Of a stretch of DNA of 64,000 nucleotides, positions 27,842 through 38,166 are shown in pieces. The notes under the pieces are model-generated. The model was given only the letters and a program-made list of their open reading frames with translations. It did no database searches and had not been told where the DNA came from. The position numbers were made by a program, and so were the translations under genes. The DNA is taken from the NCBI GenBank assembly GCA_016793065.1, contig JAEULV010000003.1, forward strand, positions 27,550 through 91,549, in the 5' to 3' direction. The stretch is from Hyphomicrobiaceae bacterium (GTDB lineage: Bacteria > Pseudomonadota > Alphaproteobacteria > Rhizobiales > Ancalomicrobiaceae). The number at the start of each line of letters is the position of its first letter. Position 1 is the first letter of the stretch.

Positions 27842-28834
27842 ATGGTGACGCTTCTCGATACGACCAACGCGCCCGGCGAGCAGCCGGCGGCCAAGGGCGA
27901 CGGCAAGGCCAAGGCGCGGCATCCGGAAAAGGCGCATAGGCCCGACCAGCCGGTGCAGCGCAAGCCGGCGTGGATCCGGGTGAAGGCGCCGACCTCGCCG
28001 GTCTATCGCGAGACCCAGGACATCGTGAAGGAGAACAAGCTCCATACGGTGTGCGAGGAAGCGGGCTGCCCGAATATCGGCGAGTGCTGGTCGAAGAAGC
28101 ACGCGACGTTCATGATCATGGGCGACACCTGCACCCGCGCCTGCGCCTTCTGCAACGTCAAGACCGGCATGCCGGGGGCGCTCGACGCCGACGAGCCGCG
28201 CAAGGTGGCCGAGGCGACGGCCAAGCTCGGCCTCAGCCATGTGGTGATCACCTCGGTCGACCGCGACGATCTCGCCGATGGCGGCGCGGCGCATTTCGCG
28301 CAGGTGATCCAGGCGATCCGGCAGGCGGCGCCGGGCACGACGATCGAGGTGCTGACCCCGGACTTCCTACGCAAGGAGGGGGCGCTCGAGGTGGTGGTGG
28401 CGGCGAAGCCGGACGTGTTCAACCACAATCTCGAGACCGTGCCGTCGAAATACCTGAAGGTCCGGCCGGGGGCGCGCTATTTCCACTCGATCCGGCTGTT
28501 GCAGCGGGTGAAGGAACTGGACAGGACCATGTTCACCAAGTCGGGGATCATGGTCGGGCTCGGCGAGGAGCGCAACGAGGTGCTGCAGCTGATGGACGAC
28601 CTGCGCACGGCGGAAGTTGACTTCCTCACCATCGGCCAGTATCTGCAGCCGACGCGCAAGCATCATCCGGTGATGGGTTTCGTCCCGCCGGAGGAGTTCA
28701 AGGCCTACGAGACCATCGCCTATGCCAAGGGCTTCCTGATGGTGTCGTCGAGCCCGCTGACGCGGTCGTCGCATCATGCCGGCGACGATTTCGCCCGGAT
28801 GAAGGGCAATCGCCTGCAGCAGCTCGGCTACTGA
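27842..28834 (+). CDS. lipA: Lipoyl synthase
   Basis: A 330-residue radical SAM enzyme that inserts two sulfurs into protein-bound octanoyl groups. The auxiliary cluster ligands are C71, C76 and C82 in [12 protein letters not shown]; the radical SAM cluster is C97-x3-C101-x2-C104. The C-terminal R-S-S-H-H-A motif supplies the serine ligand. ATG 27842 is used; the first ~40 residues are a basic, variable leader. ratA follows 9 bases after the stop, the usual order in Hyphomicrobiales. Confidence 0.97.
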   Translation: MVTLLDTTNAPGEQPAAKGDGKAKARHPEKAHRPDQPVQRKPAWIRVKAPTSPVYRETQDIVKENKLHTVCEEAGCPNIGECWSKKHATFMIMGDTCTRACAFCNVKTGMPGALDADEPRKVAEATAKLGLSHVVITSVDRDDLADGGAAHFAQVIQAIRQAAPGTTIEVLTPDFLRKEGALEVVVAAKPDVFNHNLETVPSKYLKVRPGARYFHSIRLLQRVKELDRTMFTKSGIMVGLGEERNEVLQLMDDLRTAEVDFLTIGQYLQPTRKHHPVMGFVPPEEFKAYETIAYAKGFLMVSSSPLTRSSHHAGDDFARMKGNRLQQLGY

Positions 28835-28843
28835 GCCGCGCCG

Positions 28844-29299
28844 ATGCCGCAATTCTCCACCTCGCACCGGGTCAAGCATTCTGCCGCCGACATGTTCGCG
28901 CTTGTCGGCGACGTGGAGAACTATCCGCGTTTCGTGCCGCTGTGCCAGGCGCTGAAGGTGCGCGGCCGGCAGACCGGCGCCGACGGGCGCGAGGTGCTGG
29001 TGGCGGACATGACAGTTGCCTACAAGGTGTTCCGCGAGACCTTCACCAGCCGGGTGACGCTCGACCGCGACAAGCTCCTGATCCTGGTCGAATATCTCGA
29101 CGGGCCGTTCCGGCGGCTGGAAAACACCTGGTCGTTCGTCGATGCCGGAGAGCGGGCCTGCGATGTCGGCTTCGACATTTCCTACGAGTTCCGCTCGGCG
29201 ACGCTCGGGGCGCTGATGGGGGCGATGTTCGACAAGGCGTTCCGCAAGTTCTCCAAGGCCTTCGAGGCCCGCGCCGACGAAGTCTATGGTGGTGCCTGA
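28844..29299 (+). CDS. ratA: RatA/COQ10-like START-domain protein
   Basis: A 151-residue single-domain SRPBCC/polyketide cyclase family protein. The family pattern H-x-V-x-H-S-A-x-x-M-F-x-L-V-x-D-V-E-x-Y-P-x-F-V-P-L-C is clear. Relatives bind ubiquinone intermediates (COQ10), and the E. coli RatA is described as inhibiting 70S assembly; which applies here is open. It is in the conserved position after lipA. A second SRPBCC gene follows 110 bases later. Confidence 0.88.
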   Translation: MPQFSTSHRVKHSAADMFALVGDVENYPRFVPLCQALKVRGRQTGADGREVLVADMTVAYKVFRETFTSRVTLDRDKLLILVEYLDGPFRRLENTWSFVDAGERACDVGFDISYEFRSATLGALMGAMFDKAFRKFSKAFEARADEVYGGA

Positions 29300-29409
29300 G
29301 TCGATCACCGGTTTCGGCCTTGTAACCGCCTTGGTGTTCGGCTTGAAGGAAACCCCGGCGGATGCTTGGGCGCTGTCGCGTTCCATCAACCTGCGATATC
29401 GAGACCCGC

Positions 29410-29871
29410 ATGAGCCAGATCGAGATCAAGGAACTGATCAATGTCGACGCCGAGCGCGTGTTCGCGATGCTGCTCGACACGGGAGCGCTGGTGAAGATGT
29501 TTTCGGTGGTGAGGTCGGTCAAGGAGATCGGTCGGTCGCTGAACGATGACGGGACCGAGGAGACGCGCTGTCGCATCAGCGGCGGTTTCAACATGATCAA
29601 CCTTGATGTCGACGTGGTGCAGCGGGTCGACCGGGCGGGGCGCGTGCTGGTTTCGGAGCTCTCCGGCAGCCTGTTGAAGGCGATGACCGTGCGGATCGAG
29701 GTGACGCCGGAAGGCGAACGGTTCTGCGAGGCGACCTTCAACATCGACTACGAGTTCGGGCTGCTGTCGCCGCTGCGGCTCGTCGTCAACAAGCCGCTGC
29801 TCGATCTGGCGGTCGACGGCTACATGCGCAAGATCGCCCGGCGGGCCTCGCGCTTGACAGTGGCGGTCTGA
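29410..29871 (+). CDS. Second SRPBCC-fold (START-like) protein
   Basis: A 153-residue protein with the same general fold as RatA: I-K-E-L-I-N-V-D-A-E-R-V-F-A-M-L-L-D near the start, a long central beta region, and a final amphipathic helix. Sequence similarity to its neighbour is low, so it is not a fresh duplicate. Start ATG 29410 is chosen over one at 29362 because the family pattern begins at residue 3. No function can be given; binding of a hydrophobic ligand is likely from the fold. Confidence 0.75.
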   Translation: MSQIEIKELINVDAERVFAMLLDTGALVKMFSVVRSVKEIGRSLNDDGTEETRCRISGGFNMINLDVDVVQRVDRAGRVLVSELSGSLLKAMTVRIEVTPEGERFCEATFNIDYEFGLLSPLRLVVNKPLLDLAVDGYMRKIARRASRLTVAV

Positions 29872-29980
29872 CGGTCGCGGCGCGGGTCGGTGCCGCGCCG
29901 GCGTGTTGCCCGGGCGGAACGCGGCTTTCTTAATCTTTGTCGGAGACTATCGGGCGGCTCACGTTCAAGCGGACCCCGTC

Positions 29981-32314
29981 ATGGCTCTCACCGACAATTG
30001 CAGCACCGTCACTCCCGTTGCCAGCCGTTCGGCGAAGGTCGACGTGGCGCTGTTCGCGTTCACGCTGTTCGTCTCGGCCTTCCTGCTGTTCTCGATCCAG
30101 CCGATGTTTGCCAAGTTCGTGCTGCCGAAGCTCGGCGGCGCGCCGGCGGTGTGGTCGGTGGCGATGGTGTTCTTCCAGTCGGTGCTGCTTGCCGGTTACG
30201 GCTATGCCCATTGGCTGAGCGCGCATCAGCCGGTGCGGCGGGCGGTGATGATCCATCTCGGGGTGATGGCGGTGGCGGTGTTCGCGCTGCCGATCGGGGT
30301 GGCGGCCGGGTTCGGCGCGCCGCCGGCGACGTTCACCGCGCTGTGGCTGATCGGGCTGTTCGCGGCATCGGTCGGACTGCCGTTCTTCGCGGTGTCGGGC
30401 AATGGGCCGCTTTTGCAGGCGTGGTTCGGCCGCACCGGGCATCCGCATGGTTCGGACCCGTACTTCCTTTATGGCGCCTCGAATGTCGGTTCGTTCGTGG
30501 CGCTGCTCAGTTATCCGTTCCTGCTGGAGCCGCTGATCGGGGCGGGCCAGCAGGCCGAATTGTGGACCGGTGGCTTCCTGGTGCTCCTGATGCTGATTGC
30601 CGCCTGCGGCGTTCGGGTGATGGACGCCGACCGCGAGCGGACCGGTTTCACCTTGCCGTCGGTCGCGGCCCGACCGGCGACAATGGCCGTGGCGGCGGCG
30701 AAGCCGAGCCTTGCCGCGCGCGGGCGCTGGGTGGCGCTGGCCTTCGTGCCGTCGGCGCTGCTGGTGGCGGTGACGGCGCATCTTTCCACCGATGTGGCGG
30801 CAGCGCCGTTCCTGTGGGTGTTGCCGCTGGCGCTGTTCCTGCTGACCTTCGTCATCACCTTCCAGCGCCGGCCGTGGCTGAAGCATGGCTGGATGCTGGC
30901 GATGCAGGCGCCGATCGTCTGCGCCATGCTGCTGGTGACGCTTGGCAGCCTGCAAATGCCGATGGTGGTGATGGTGGGCCTGCATCTGGCGACGTTCTTC
31001 GTTGTCGCCATGGCCTGTCATGGCGAATTGGTCCGCCAGCGCCCGGACGCGGCCAACCTCACCGAGTTTTACCTGTGGATGTCGTTCGGCGGCGTGCTGG
31101 GCGGCATTTTTGCCGGGCTGGCGGCACCGGTGCTGTTCAATTCGGTGCTGGAATATCCGCTGGTGCTGGTTCTCTCGCTCGCCATCCATCCGCGCCTCTG
31201 GCGCACAGGGCGGGCGGAGCTGTTGCGGTCCGTCGCGATCGCGGCCGGGCTTGCGCTGGTGGCGGCGGTGCCGGTGATCGGCTTCGGCGTGCGGGCGACC
31301 AGCGGTCCGGTGATCTTCTGGATCCTCGGACTGGCGCTGGTCTGGGGGGCGATCACCCTGCAGCGCGAGATCCCGCTGCGGCACATGGCGCTGACGCTCG
31401 CCGCGATGCTGGCGGTGGAACTGCACCTGCCGGCGGACATGGGGACACGGACGGTGCGCAGCTTCTTCGGCGTGCACAAGGTGTCGACCAGCGCCGACGG
31501 ACAGTTCCGGGTGCTGATCCACGGCACGACCATCCACGGCGCCGAGCGCATCCGCAATGCCGATGGCACGCCCTTCGCCGGCCGGCCGGAGCCGAGCACC
31601 TATTACTGGCACGGCTCGCCGATGGCCGAGACCATCAACGTGGCGCGGGCGCTGCGCGGCGGGCGGCTGGAGCGGATGGCGGTCATCGGGCTCGGATCGG
31701 GCAGCATTGCCTGTCATCGCCGGCCGGGCGAGCAGTGGAGCTATTACGAGATCGATCCGCATGTGATCGAACTGGCGCGCGATCCGGCGACGTTCCGCTT
31801 CCTGTCGGAATGCGGCGCCGACCAGCCGATTGTGCTGGGCGACGCGCGGTTGACCATCGCCGACAAGCCGGCGGGGGCATATGAGCACATCATCGTCGAT
31901 GCGTTCTCGTCGGATGCGATCCCGGTGCACCTGCTGACGCGCGAGGCGCTTGCGACCTATTTCAGCAAGCTCGACGAGCGCGGCTTCGTCGTCTTCCACA
32001 TTTCCAACCGGCACATGGAGTTGTCGCGGGTGCTGGCGGCGATCGGGCGGGAGGCGGGGCTCGTCACCTATGCTATGCAGCGCAACCCCAACGATGCCGA
32101 TGCCGAGCAGCGGATGTTCGCCGGCTCGAAGGTGGCGGTGGTGGCGCGGCGCACCGCCGATCTCGGCACGATCGCCACCAGCGGCGACTGGACCCGGATC
32201 GAGCCGCTGCCGGGGCAGCGGGCGTGGACGGACGACTTCTCCAACGTGCTGGAGCCGATCCTGCGTCACTATGTCGACGGCGATCAGCCCTATCGGATCG
32301 TCACCGCCGATTGA
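29981..32314 (+). CDS. Fused membrane (MFS-like)/spermidine synthase-like protein
   Basis: A 777-residue fusion. Residues ~15-450 hold about twelve hydrophobic helices. Residues ~500-777 are a spermidine-synthase-like Rossmann domain, with I-G-L-G-S-G-S-I-A as the nucleotide loop, Y-Y-E-I-D-P as the acidic strand end, and V-D-A-F-S-S-D-A-I-P, which includes the family aspartate. Such fusions are widespread, but aminopropyl transfer has rarely been shown. The start is ATG 29981; an upstream in-frame ATG at 29903 would add 26 residues. It sits between ratA and cinA, which adjoin in many relatives. Confidence 0.82.
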   Translation: MALTDNCSTVTPVASRSAKVDVALFAFTLFVSAFLLFSIQPMFAKFVLPKLGGAPAVWSVAMVFFQSVLLAGYGYAHWLSAHQPVRRAVMIHLGVMAVAVFALPIGVAAGFGAPPATFTALWLIGLFAASVGLPFFAVSGNGPLLQAWFGRTGHPHGSDPYFLYGASNVGSFVALLSYPFLLEPLIGAGQQAELWTGGFLVLLMLIAACGVRVMDADRERTGFTLPSVAARPATMAVAAAKPSLAARGRWVALAFVPSALLVAVTAHLSTDVAAAPFLWVLPLALFLLTFVITFQRRPWLKHGWMLAMQAPIVCAMLLVTLGSLQMPMVVMVGLHLATFFVVAMACHGELVRQRPDAANLTEFYLWMSFGGVLGGIFAGLAAPVLFNSVLEYPLVLVLSLAIHPRLWRTGRAELLRSVAIAAGLALVAAVPVIGFGVRATSGPVIFWILGLALVWGAITLQREIPLRHMALTLAAMLAVELHLPADMGTRTVRSFFGVHKVSTSADGQFRVLIHGTTIHGAERIRNADGTPFAGRPEPSTYYWHGSPMAETINVARALRGGRLERMAVIGLGSGSIACHRRPGEQWSYYEIDPHVIELARDPATFRFLSECGADQPIVLGDARLTIADKPAGAYEHIIVDAFSSDAIPVHLLTREALATYFSKLDERGFVVFHISNRHMELSRVLAAIGREAGLVTYAMQRNPNDADAEQRMFAGSKVAVVARRTADLGTIATSGDWTRIEPLPGQRAWTDDFSNVLEPILRHYVDGDQPYRIVTAD

Positions 32315-32344
32315 GCGCCCCGAAACGAAGCGGACTTGGGTCTT

Positions 32345-32848
32345 TCAGTCTTCGAGGTCGGCGAGGTCTTCGAGCAGGCGCAGTGCCTCGGCGACGGTCG
32401 CGGCGCGGATTTCGGCGCGCGTCAGCGGCCCGAAGCGGCGCTCGACATGGACGGGCGGATGGCCGCGCCGCATGGCGGCGAAATGCACCAGTCCGACCGG
32501 CTTGTCGCTCGATCCGCCGCCCGGGCCGGCGATGCCGGTGACCGCCACGGCGCAATCGGCCTTCGACCCGATGATGGCACCCTCGGCCATGGCGCGCGCC
32601 ACCGGCTCGCTGACGGCGCCGTGGGCATAGAGCATCGCTTCCGGCACCTTGAGCAGGTCAGCCTTGGCGGCGTTGGAATAGGTGACGAAACCGCGATCGA
32701 CGACGGCCGACGAGCCGGCGACCTCGGTCAACAGCCCGGCAATCAGGCCGCCGGTGCAGGATTCGGCCGTCGCGATCATCAGGCCGTTCTCGGCATAGCG
32801 CCGGATCAGGGCCTCGGCGCGGGGCAAGAGCGGCGCGAGATCGGTCAT
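32345..32848 (-). CDS. CinA C-terminal family nicotinamide-nucleotide amidohydrolase
   Basis: A 167-residue stand-alone PncC-type enzyme that deamidates NMN to NaMN, recycling the by-product of NAD-dependent DNA ligase. The family signature A-E-S-C-T-G-G-L-I-A-G-L-L and V-T-G-I-A-G-P-G-G-G-S are present. It lacks the N-terminal molybdopterin-binding-like domain of full CinA. It lies 33 bases downstream of ispDF on the same strand, the conserved ispDF-cinA order. Confidence 0.92.
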   Translation of the reverse strand: MTDLAPLLPRAEALIRRYAENGLMIATAESCTGGLIAGLLTEVAGSSAVVDRGFVTYSNAAKADLLKVPEAMLYAHGAVSEPVARAMAEGAIIGSKADCAVAVTGIAGPGGGSSDKPVGLVHFAAMRRGHPPVHVERRFGPLTRAEIRAATVAEALRLLEDLADLED

Positions 32849-32881
32849 GACGGGTCCTTTGGCCTTGAACAGCGGGAACGG

Positions 32882-34108
32882 CTAGAGCGGCAGGCGGATG
32901 GTGGCGGTGGCGATGGCGGCGATGCCCTCGCGGCGGCCGACGAAGCCGAGCTTTTCGTTGGTGGTGGCCTTGACGCCGACCCGGTCGATGGTGATGCCGC
33001 AATAGTCGGCGATGCGGGCGCGCATGGCCTCGCGGTGCGGGCCGACCTTCGGGGCCTCGGCGATGATCGAGACGTCGCAATGGGCGAGGCGGCCGCCGCG
33101 GGCGGCGAGCCGGCGCATGGCGTCCTCGAGGAAGATGCGCGACGGCGCGCCGCGCCAGCGCTGGTCGGAGGGTGGGAAGTGCTGGCCGATATCGCCGTCG
33201 CCGAGGGCCCCGAGAATGGCGTCGGTCAGCGCATGCAGCGCGACATCGGCGTCGGAATGGCCGTTGAGGCGGGCGGCATGGGGGATCTCGACGCCGCAGA
33301 GGGTGACGAATTCGCCCGGTTCGAACGAATGGACGTCGTAGCCGGTGCCGACGCGGATATCGGCGAGGCGGGCCCATTCGGCGGTTTCGAGGGTGACGCG
33401 GGCGGCGTCGATATCGGTCGAGGTGGTCAGTTTGCGGTTGGAGGCGTCGCCCATGACCATTTCCACAGTGCGGCCCGCCCATTCGGCGACGCCGGCGTCA
33501 TCGGTGAAGTCGGCGCGGCCGGCTGCGGCGGCGGCGCGGTGATCGGCAAGGATGGCATTGAAGGCGAAGGCCTGCGGCGTCTGCGCCGCCCACAGGCCGT
33601 CGCGGGGGACGGTATCGACGACGGCGCCGGTGGCGTCGGCCTTCTTCAAGGTGTCGACGACCGGCACGCCGACCAGCACCGCCTCGCTGCCGCCAACGAG
33701 CGCGGCGATGGTGCGGTCGATGATGGCGGCGGAGACGAAGGGGCGGGCGGCGTCGTGGATCAGCACATGGGCGCTGCCGGTCGCGGCGAGCGCCTCCAGC
33801 CCGGCAAGCACCGAGCCCTGGCGGGTGGCGGCGCCGCGGACCGGCGGGGAGAGCTTGGGATCGGGAAGGACGGCGGCTTGATACAGTTCGAGATGGTCGG
33901 GATGGATCGCCACCACGACCTCGGCAATCCACGGATGCCGAACGAAGGCCGCGACGCTATGTTGCAACACGCTGGCGGGGCCGAGGCGGCGGTACTGCTT
34001 GGGCAGGGGATCGCCATCGGCGACCCGGCTGCCGCTGCCGGCGGCGACGATGAGAACCGCTATTCTGGGGATTGCCGCTTCCGCCGTCATTGTTTCGCAC
34101 CCGTCCAT
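32882..34108 (-). CDS. ispDF: Bifunctional MEP-pathway enzyme IspD/IspF
   Basis: A 408-residue fusion catalysing two non-consecutive steps of isoprenoid synthesis. Residues ~15-240 are IspD (CDP-ME synthase), with L-I-V-A-A-G-S-G-S-R and P-K-Q-Y. Residues ~250-408 are IspF (MEcPP synthase), with G-T-G-Y-D-V-H-S-F, whose Asp/His bind zinc, and G-H-S-D-A-D-V. The fusion is common in alphaproteobacteria. ATG 34108 is used; a second in-frame ATG at 34090 is equally possible since neither has a strong ribosome site. It is divergent from dusB. Confidence 0.96.
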   Translation of the reverse strand: MDGCETMTAEAAIPRIAVLIVAAGSGSRVADGDPLPKQYRRLGPASVLQHSVAAFVRHPWIAEVVVAIHPDHLELYQAAVLPDPKLSPPVRGAATRQGSVLAGLEALAATGSAHVLIHDAARPFVSAAIIDRTIAALVGGSEAVLVGVPVVDTLKKADATGAVVDTVPRDGLWAAQTPQAFAFNAILADHRAAAAAGRADFTDDAGVAEWAGRTVEMVMGDASNRKLTTSTDIDAARVTLETAEWARLADIRVGTGYDVHSFEPGEFVTLCGVEIPHAARLNGHSDADVALHALTDAILGALGDGDIGQHFPPSDQRWRGAPSRIFLEDAMRRLAARGGRLAHCDVSIIAEAPKVGPHREAMRARIADYCGITIDRVGVKATTNEKLGFVGRREGIAAIATATIRLPL

Positions 34109-34254
34109 GGGCTAGCCGCTGATCCGATGGTTTGCCGCCGCCGTGTTTACCACGTTGGCGCCAAAGGCCAACCCGGTCGGCGGGCAACAGGAAAACACTT
34201 GCGGTTTTTGATGAAACTGCCGAATATTGGCCAGGAAATAAGCGCGCCTAAATA

Positions 34255-35280
34255 ATGAGCACAGACATTCCAGCAACTTCGATGCCCTCCGGTTTTCGCA
34301 TCGGCCGATTCAGTTTCGGCCGGCCGGCGCTGCTTGCGCCGATGTCGGGCATCACCGATCTGCCGTTCCGGCGCATCGCCGCGCGGTTCGGCGCGCCCTA
34401 CGTCGTCTCCGAGATGGTCGCCAGCGAGAGCCTGGTGATCGGCAACGAGGAGATGGCGTTGCGCACGGCCGGAGAGGGGATGAGCCCGCATGTGGTGCAG
34501 CTCGCCGGGCGCGAGCCGCGCTGGATGGCGGAAGCGGCGCGGCTGGCCGAGGGCGCCGGCGCCGACATCATCGACATCAACATGGGCTGTCCGTCGAAGC
34601 GGGTGACGACCGGCTATTCCGGCGCGGCGCTGATGCGCGATCTCGAACTTGCGACCGCGATGATCGAGGCGACGGTTGCCGCGACCGCCTTGCCGGTGAC
34701 GCTGAAGATGCGCCTCGGCTGGGATCGCGGCTCGATCAACGCGCCGGAGCTGGCGCGGCGGGCGCAGGCCGCCGGGGTGGCGATGATCACCGTGCACGGC
34801 CGCACCCGCGACCAGTTCTATGACGGGACCGCCGACTGGGGCGCGATCCGGCCGGTGGTCGAGGCGGTGTCGCTGCCGGTGATCGCCAATGGCGACTGCC
34901 TGTCGGCCGGCGATGCCGTGGTGATGATGGCGGCATCGGGGGCGGCGGGTGTGATGGTCGGGCGCGGCGCCCAGGGCAAGCCGTGGCTGCCGGCGGTGAT
35001 CACTGCCCAGTTGGAAGGCCGTCCGCGGATCGAACCGCCTCAGGGTGAGGCATTCGCCGATGTGGTTGCTGCCCATTATGACGGCATTCTTGCCCATTAT
35101 GGCGTCAAACTAGGCATACGCTGTGCGCGTAAGCATCTCGGCTGGTATCTCGATACGCTGACCGAGGCCGGGCATGACGTCGAAACGTTCCGTCGCTCCG
35201 TCCTGACTTGCGACAATCCTGCCACAGTCGTCGTGCTGATGCGCGAGGCTGCCGGCGCCGACATGATGAGGGCCGCCTGA
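34255..35280 (+). CDS. dusB: tRNA-dihydrouridine synthase (NifR3)
   Basis: A 341-residue FMN enzyme that reduces specific uridines in tRNA. The active-site cysteine lies in N-M-G-C-P-S-K-R-V, with G-R-T-R-D-Q-F-Y and [13 protein letters not shown] typical. In Hyphomicrobiales this gene (nifR3) leads the ntrBC operon, and here ntrB starts at its stop (TGATG). The 146-bp gap upstream shared with ispDF must contain the operon promoter; it includes the 10-bp palindrome TTGGCGCCAA. Confidence 0.96.
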   Translation: MSTDIPATSMPSGFRIGRFSFGRPALLAPMSGITDLPFRRIAARFGAPYVVSEMVASESLVIGNEEMALRTAGEGMSPHVVQLAGREPRWMAEAARLAEGAGADIIDINMGCPSKRVTTGYSGAALMRDLELATAMIEATVAATALPVTLKMRLGWDRGSINAPELARRAQAAGVAMITVHGRTRDQFYDGTADWGAIRPVVEAVSLPVIANGDCLSAGDAVVMMAASGAAGVMVGRGAQGKPWLPAVITAQLEGRPRIEPPQGEAFADVVAAHYDGILAHYGVKLGIRCARKHLGWYLDTLTEAGHDVETFRRSVLTCDNPATVVVLMREAAGADMMRAA

Positions 35281-36398
35281 TGTCCAAGCCGTTCGAGGCC
35301 GGCAATACCGCCACCGCCCAGATCCAGGCCCAGGCCGCGCTGGTCAACGCCCTGCCGCACCCGGTGATCATGATCGGCAAGGACGACAAGATCGCCTCGG
35401 CCAACGATGCGGCGCAGCACTTCTTCCAGTCGTCGGCGGCGGTAATGGCGCGGCATACCTTGAAATATTTTGTACCTTTCGGCAGTCCGGTGCTGGAATT
35501 GATCGAACAGGTACGGGAGCGGCAGGCGCCGGTCAGCGAGTATCGGGTCGACATTTCCTCGCCCCGGATCGGCGGCGAGAAGATCGTCGACATCTATGCC
35601 TCGCCGATGCCGGACCGGGCCGAGGGCGTCGTGGTGATGCTGCAGGAGCGCACCATGGCCGACAAGATCGACCGGCAGCTGACCCATCGCGGCGCGGCGC
35701 GCACCGTCACCGGGCTCGCGGCGATGCTGGCGCACGAGATCAAGAACCCGCTTTCCGGCATTCGCGGCGCGGCGCAGCTCTTGGAACAGGCGGCTTCGGC
35801 GGAAGACCGGGCGCTGACGCGGCTGATCACCGACGAGGCGGACCGCATCGTCAAGCTGGTCGACCGGATGGAGGTGTTCTCCGACGAGCGACCGGTGGAG
35901 CGCGAGGCGATCAACATCCACACGGTGCTGGACCATGTGAAGCGGTTGGCGCAATCCGGATTTGCCAGACATATCAAGATCGTGGAGGAATACGACCCAT
36001 CGCTGCCGGCGGTCTGCGCCAATCGCGACCAGCTGGTGCAGGTGTTCCTCAATGTGATCAAGAACGCCGCCGAGGCGATCGGCGACCTGCCGGATGGCGA
36101 GATCGTGCTGTCGACCGGGTTCCGGCCGGGCATCCGCCTGTCGGTGCCGGGATCGTCGAGCCGGGTCAGCCTGCCGCTGGAGTTCACCGTGCGCGACAAC
36201 GGGCCGGGCGTGCCGGCCGACATCCTGCCGCACCTGTTCGATCCGTTCGTCACGACGAAGACGAACGGAACTGGCCTGGGTCTTGCTCTGGTCGCCAAGA
36301 TCGTCGGCGACCATGGCGGGGTGATCGAGTGCGACAGCCAGCCGAGGCGCACGACGTTCCGCATACTCATGCCGGCATTTACCAAGGCCCGGGCCTGA
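35280..36398 (+). CDS. ntrB: Nitrogen sensor histidine kinase NtrB
   Basis: A 372-residue cytosolic kinase/phosphatase controlling NtrC in response to nitrogen status through PII. A PAS domain fills residues ~15-120. The phosphorylated histidine is H152 in [12 protein letters not shown]. The ATPase domain has [16 protein letters not shown] and G-T-G-L-G-L-A-L-V. The start overlaps the dusB stop. ntrC follows 35 bases later. Confidence 0.96.
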   Translation: MSKPFEAGNTATAQIQAQAALVNALPHPVIMIGKDDKIASANDAAQHFFQSSAAVMARHTLKYFVPFGSPVLELIEQVRERQAPVSEYRVDISSPRIGGEKIVDIYASPMPDRAEGVVVMLQERTMADKIDRQLTHRGAARTVTGLAAMLAHEIKNPLSGIRGAAQLLEQAASAEDRALTRLITDEADRIVKLVDRMEVFSDERPVEREAINIHTVLDHVKRLAQSGFARHIKIVEEYDPSLPAVCANRDQLVQVFLNVIKNAAEAIGDLPDGEIVLSTGFRPGIRLSVPGSSSRVSLPLEFTVRDNGPGVPADILPHLFDPFVTTKTNGTGLGLALVAKIVGDHGGVIECDSQPRRTTFRILMPAFTKARA

Positions 36399-36433
36399 TC
36401 TCCGGGTGAAGCGACATACAGGGACCCCGATCG

Positions 36434-37876
<1,443 letters not shown>

Positions 37877-38017
37877 GGGCCGCGCCCGCTGTCATCGCGC
37901 GGTCATGCGGACAGGGTAAAGCCAAGCGCATACGACAAACCGGGGCCGGCGCCCGCGTTTCCCGTCCGCCGGCTCCCGGGACAGCATTTGCATAAGCGAT
38001 TTATTGCCAAGACCTCG

Positions 38018-38045
38018 AAGGGCCGTTGCGGCCCTTTCGTTTTTT
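38018..38045 (+). terminator. Rho-independent terminator after ntrC
   Basis: Arms AAGGGCC (38018-38024) and GGCCCTT (38030-38036) around loop GTTGC, followed by T-C-G and a run of six T. It separates the dusB-ntrBC operon from the LRR-Roc-COR-TIR gene that starts at 38167. Confidence 0.88.
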
Positions 38046-38166
38046 GGGGGGTGGGGGAGGCGTGGGCAGCGCGTGAAGTGCCGCACACCGACATTGGCGA
38101 TATACGGTTGCGCCGCCGGCGGCGCGGGCGATAAGCTGCCGAACGGTCACTCAACCGGATCAGCCG

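Noticed and set aside
25523..28294. A 923-codon open frame on the minus strand
   Set aside because: Antisense to the TPR gene and lipA, both well supported.
34147..34254. Palindrome TTGGCGCCAA before dusB as an NtrC or NtrX site
   Set aside because: Does not match a binding consensus I can state with confidence; mentioned only in the dusB entry.
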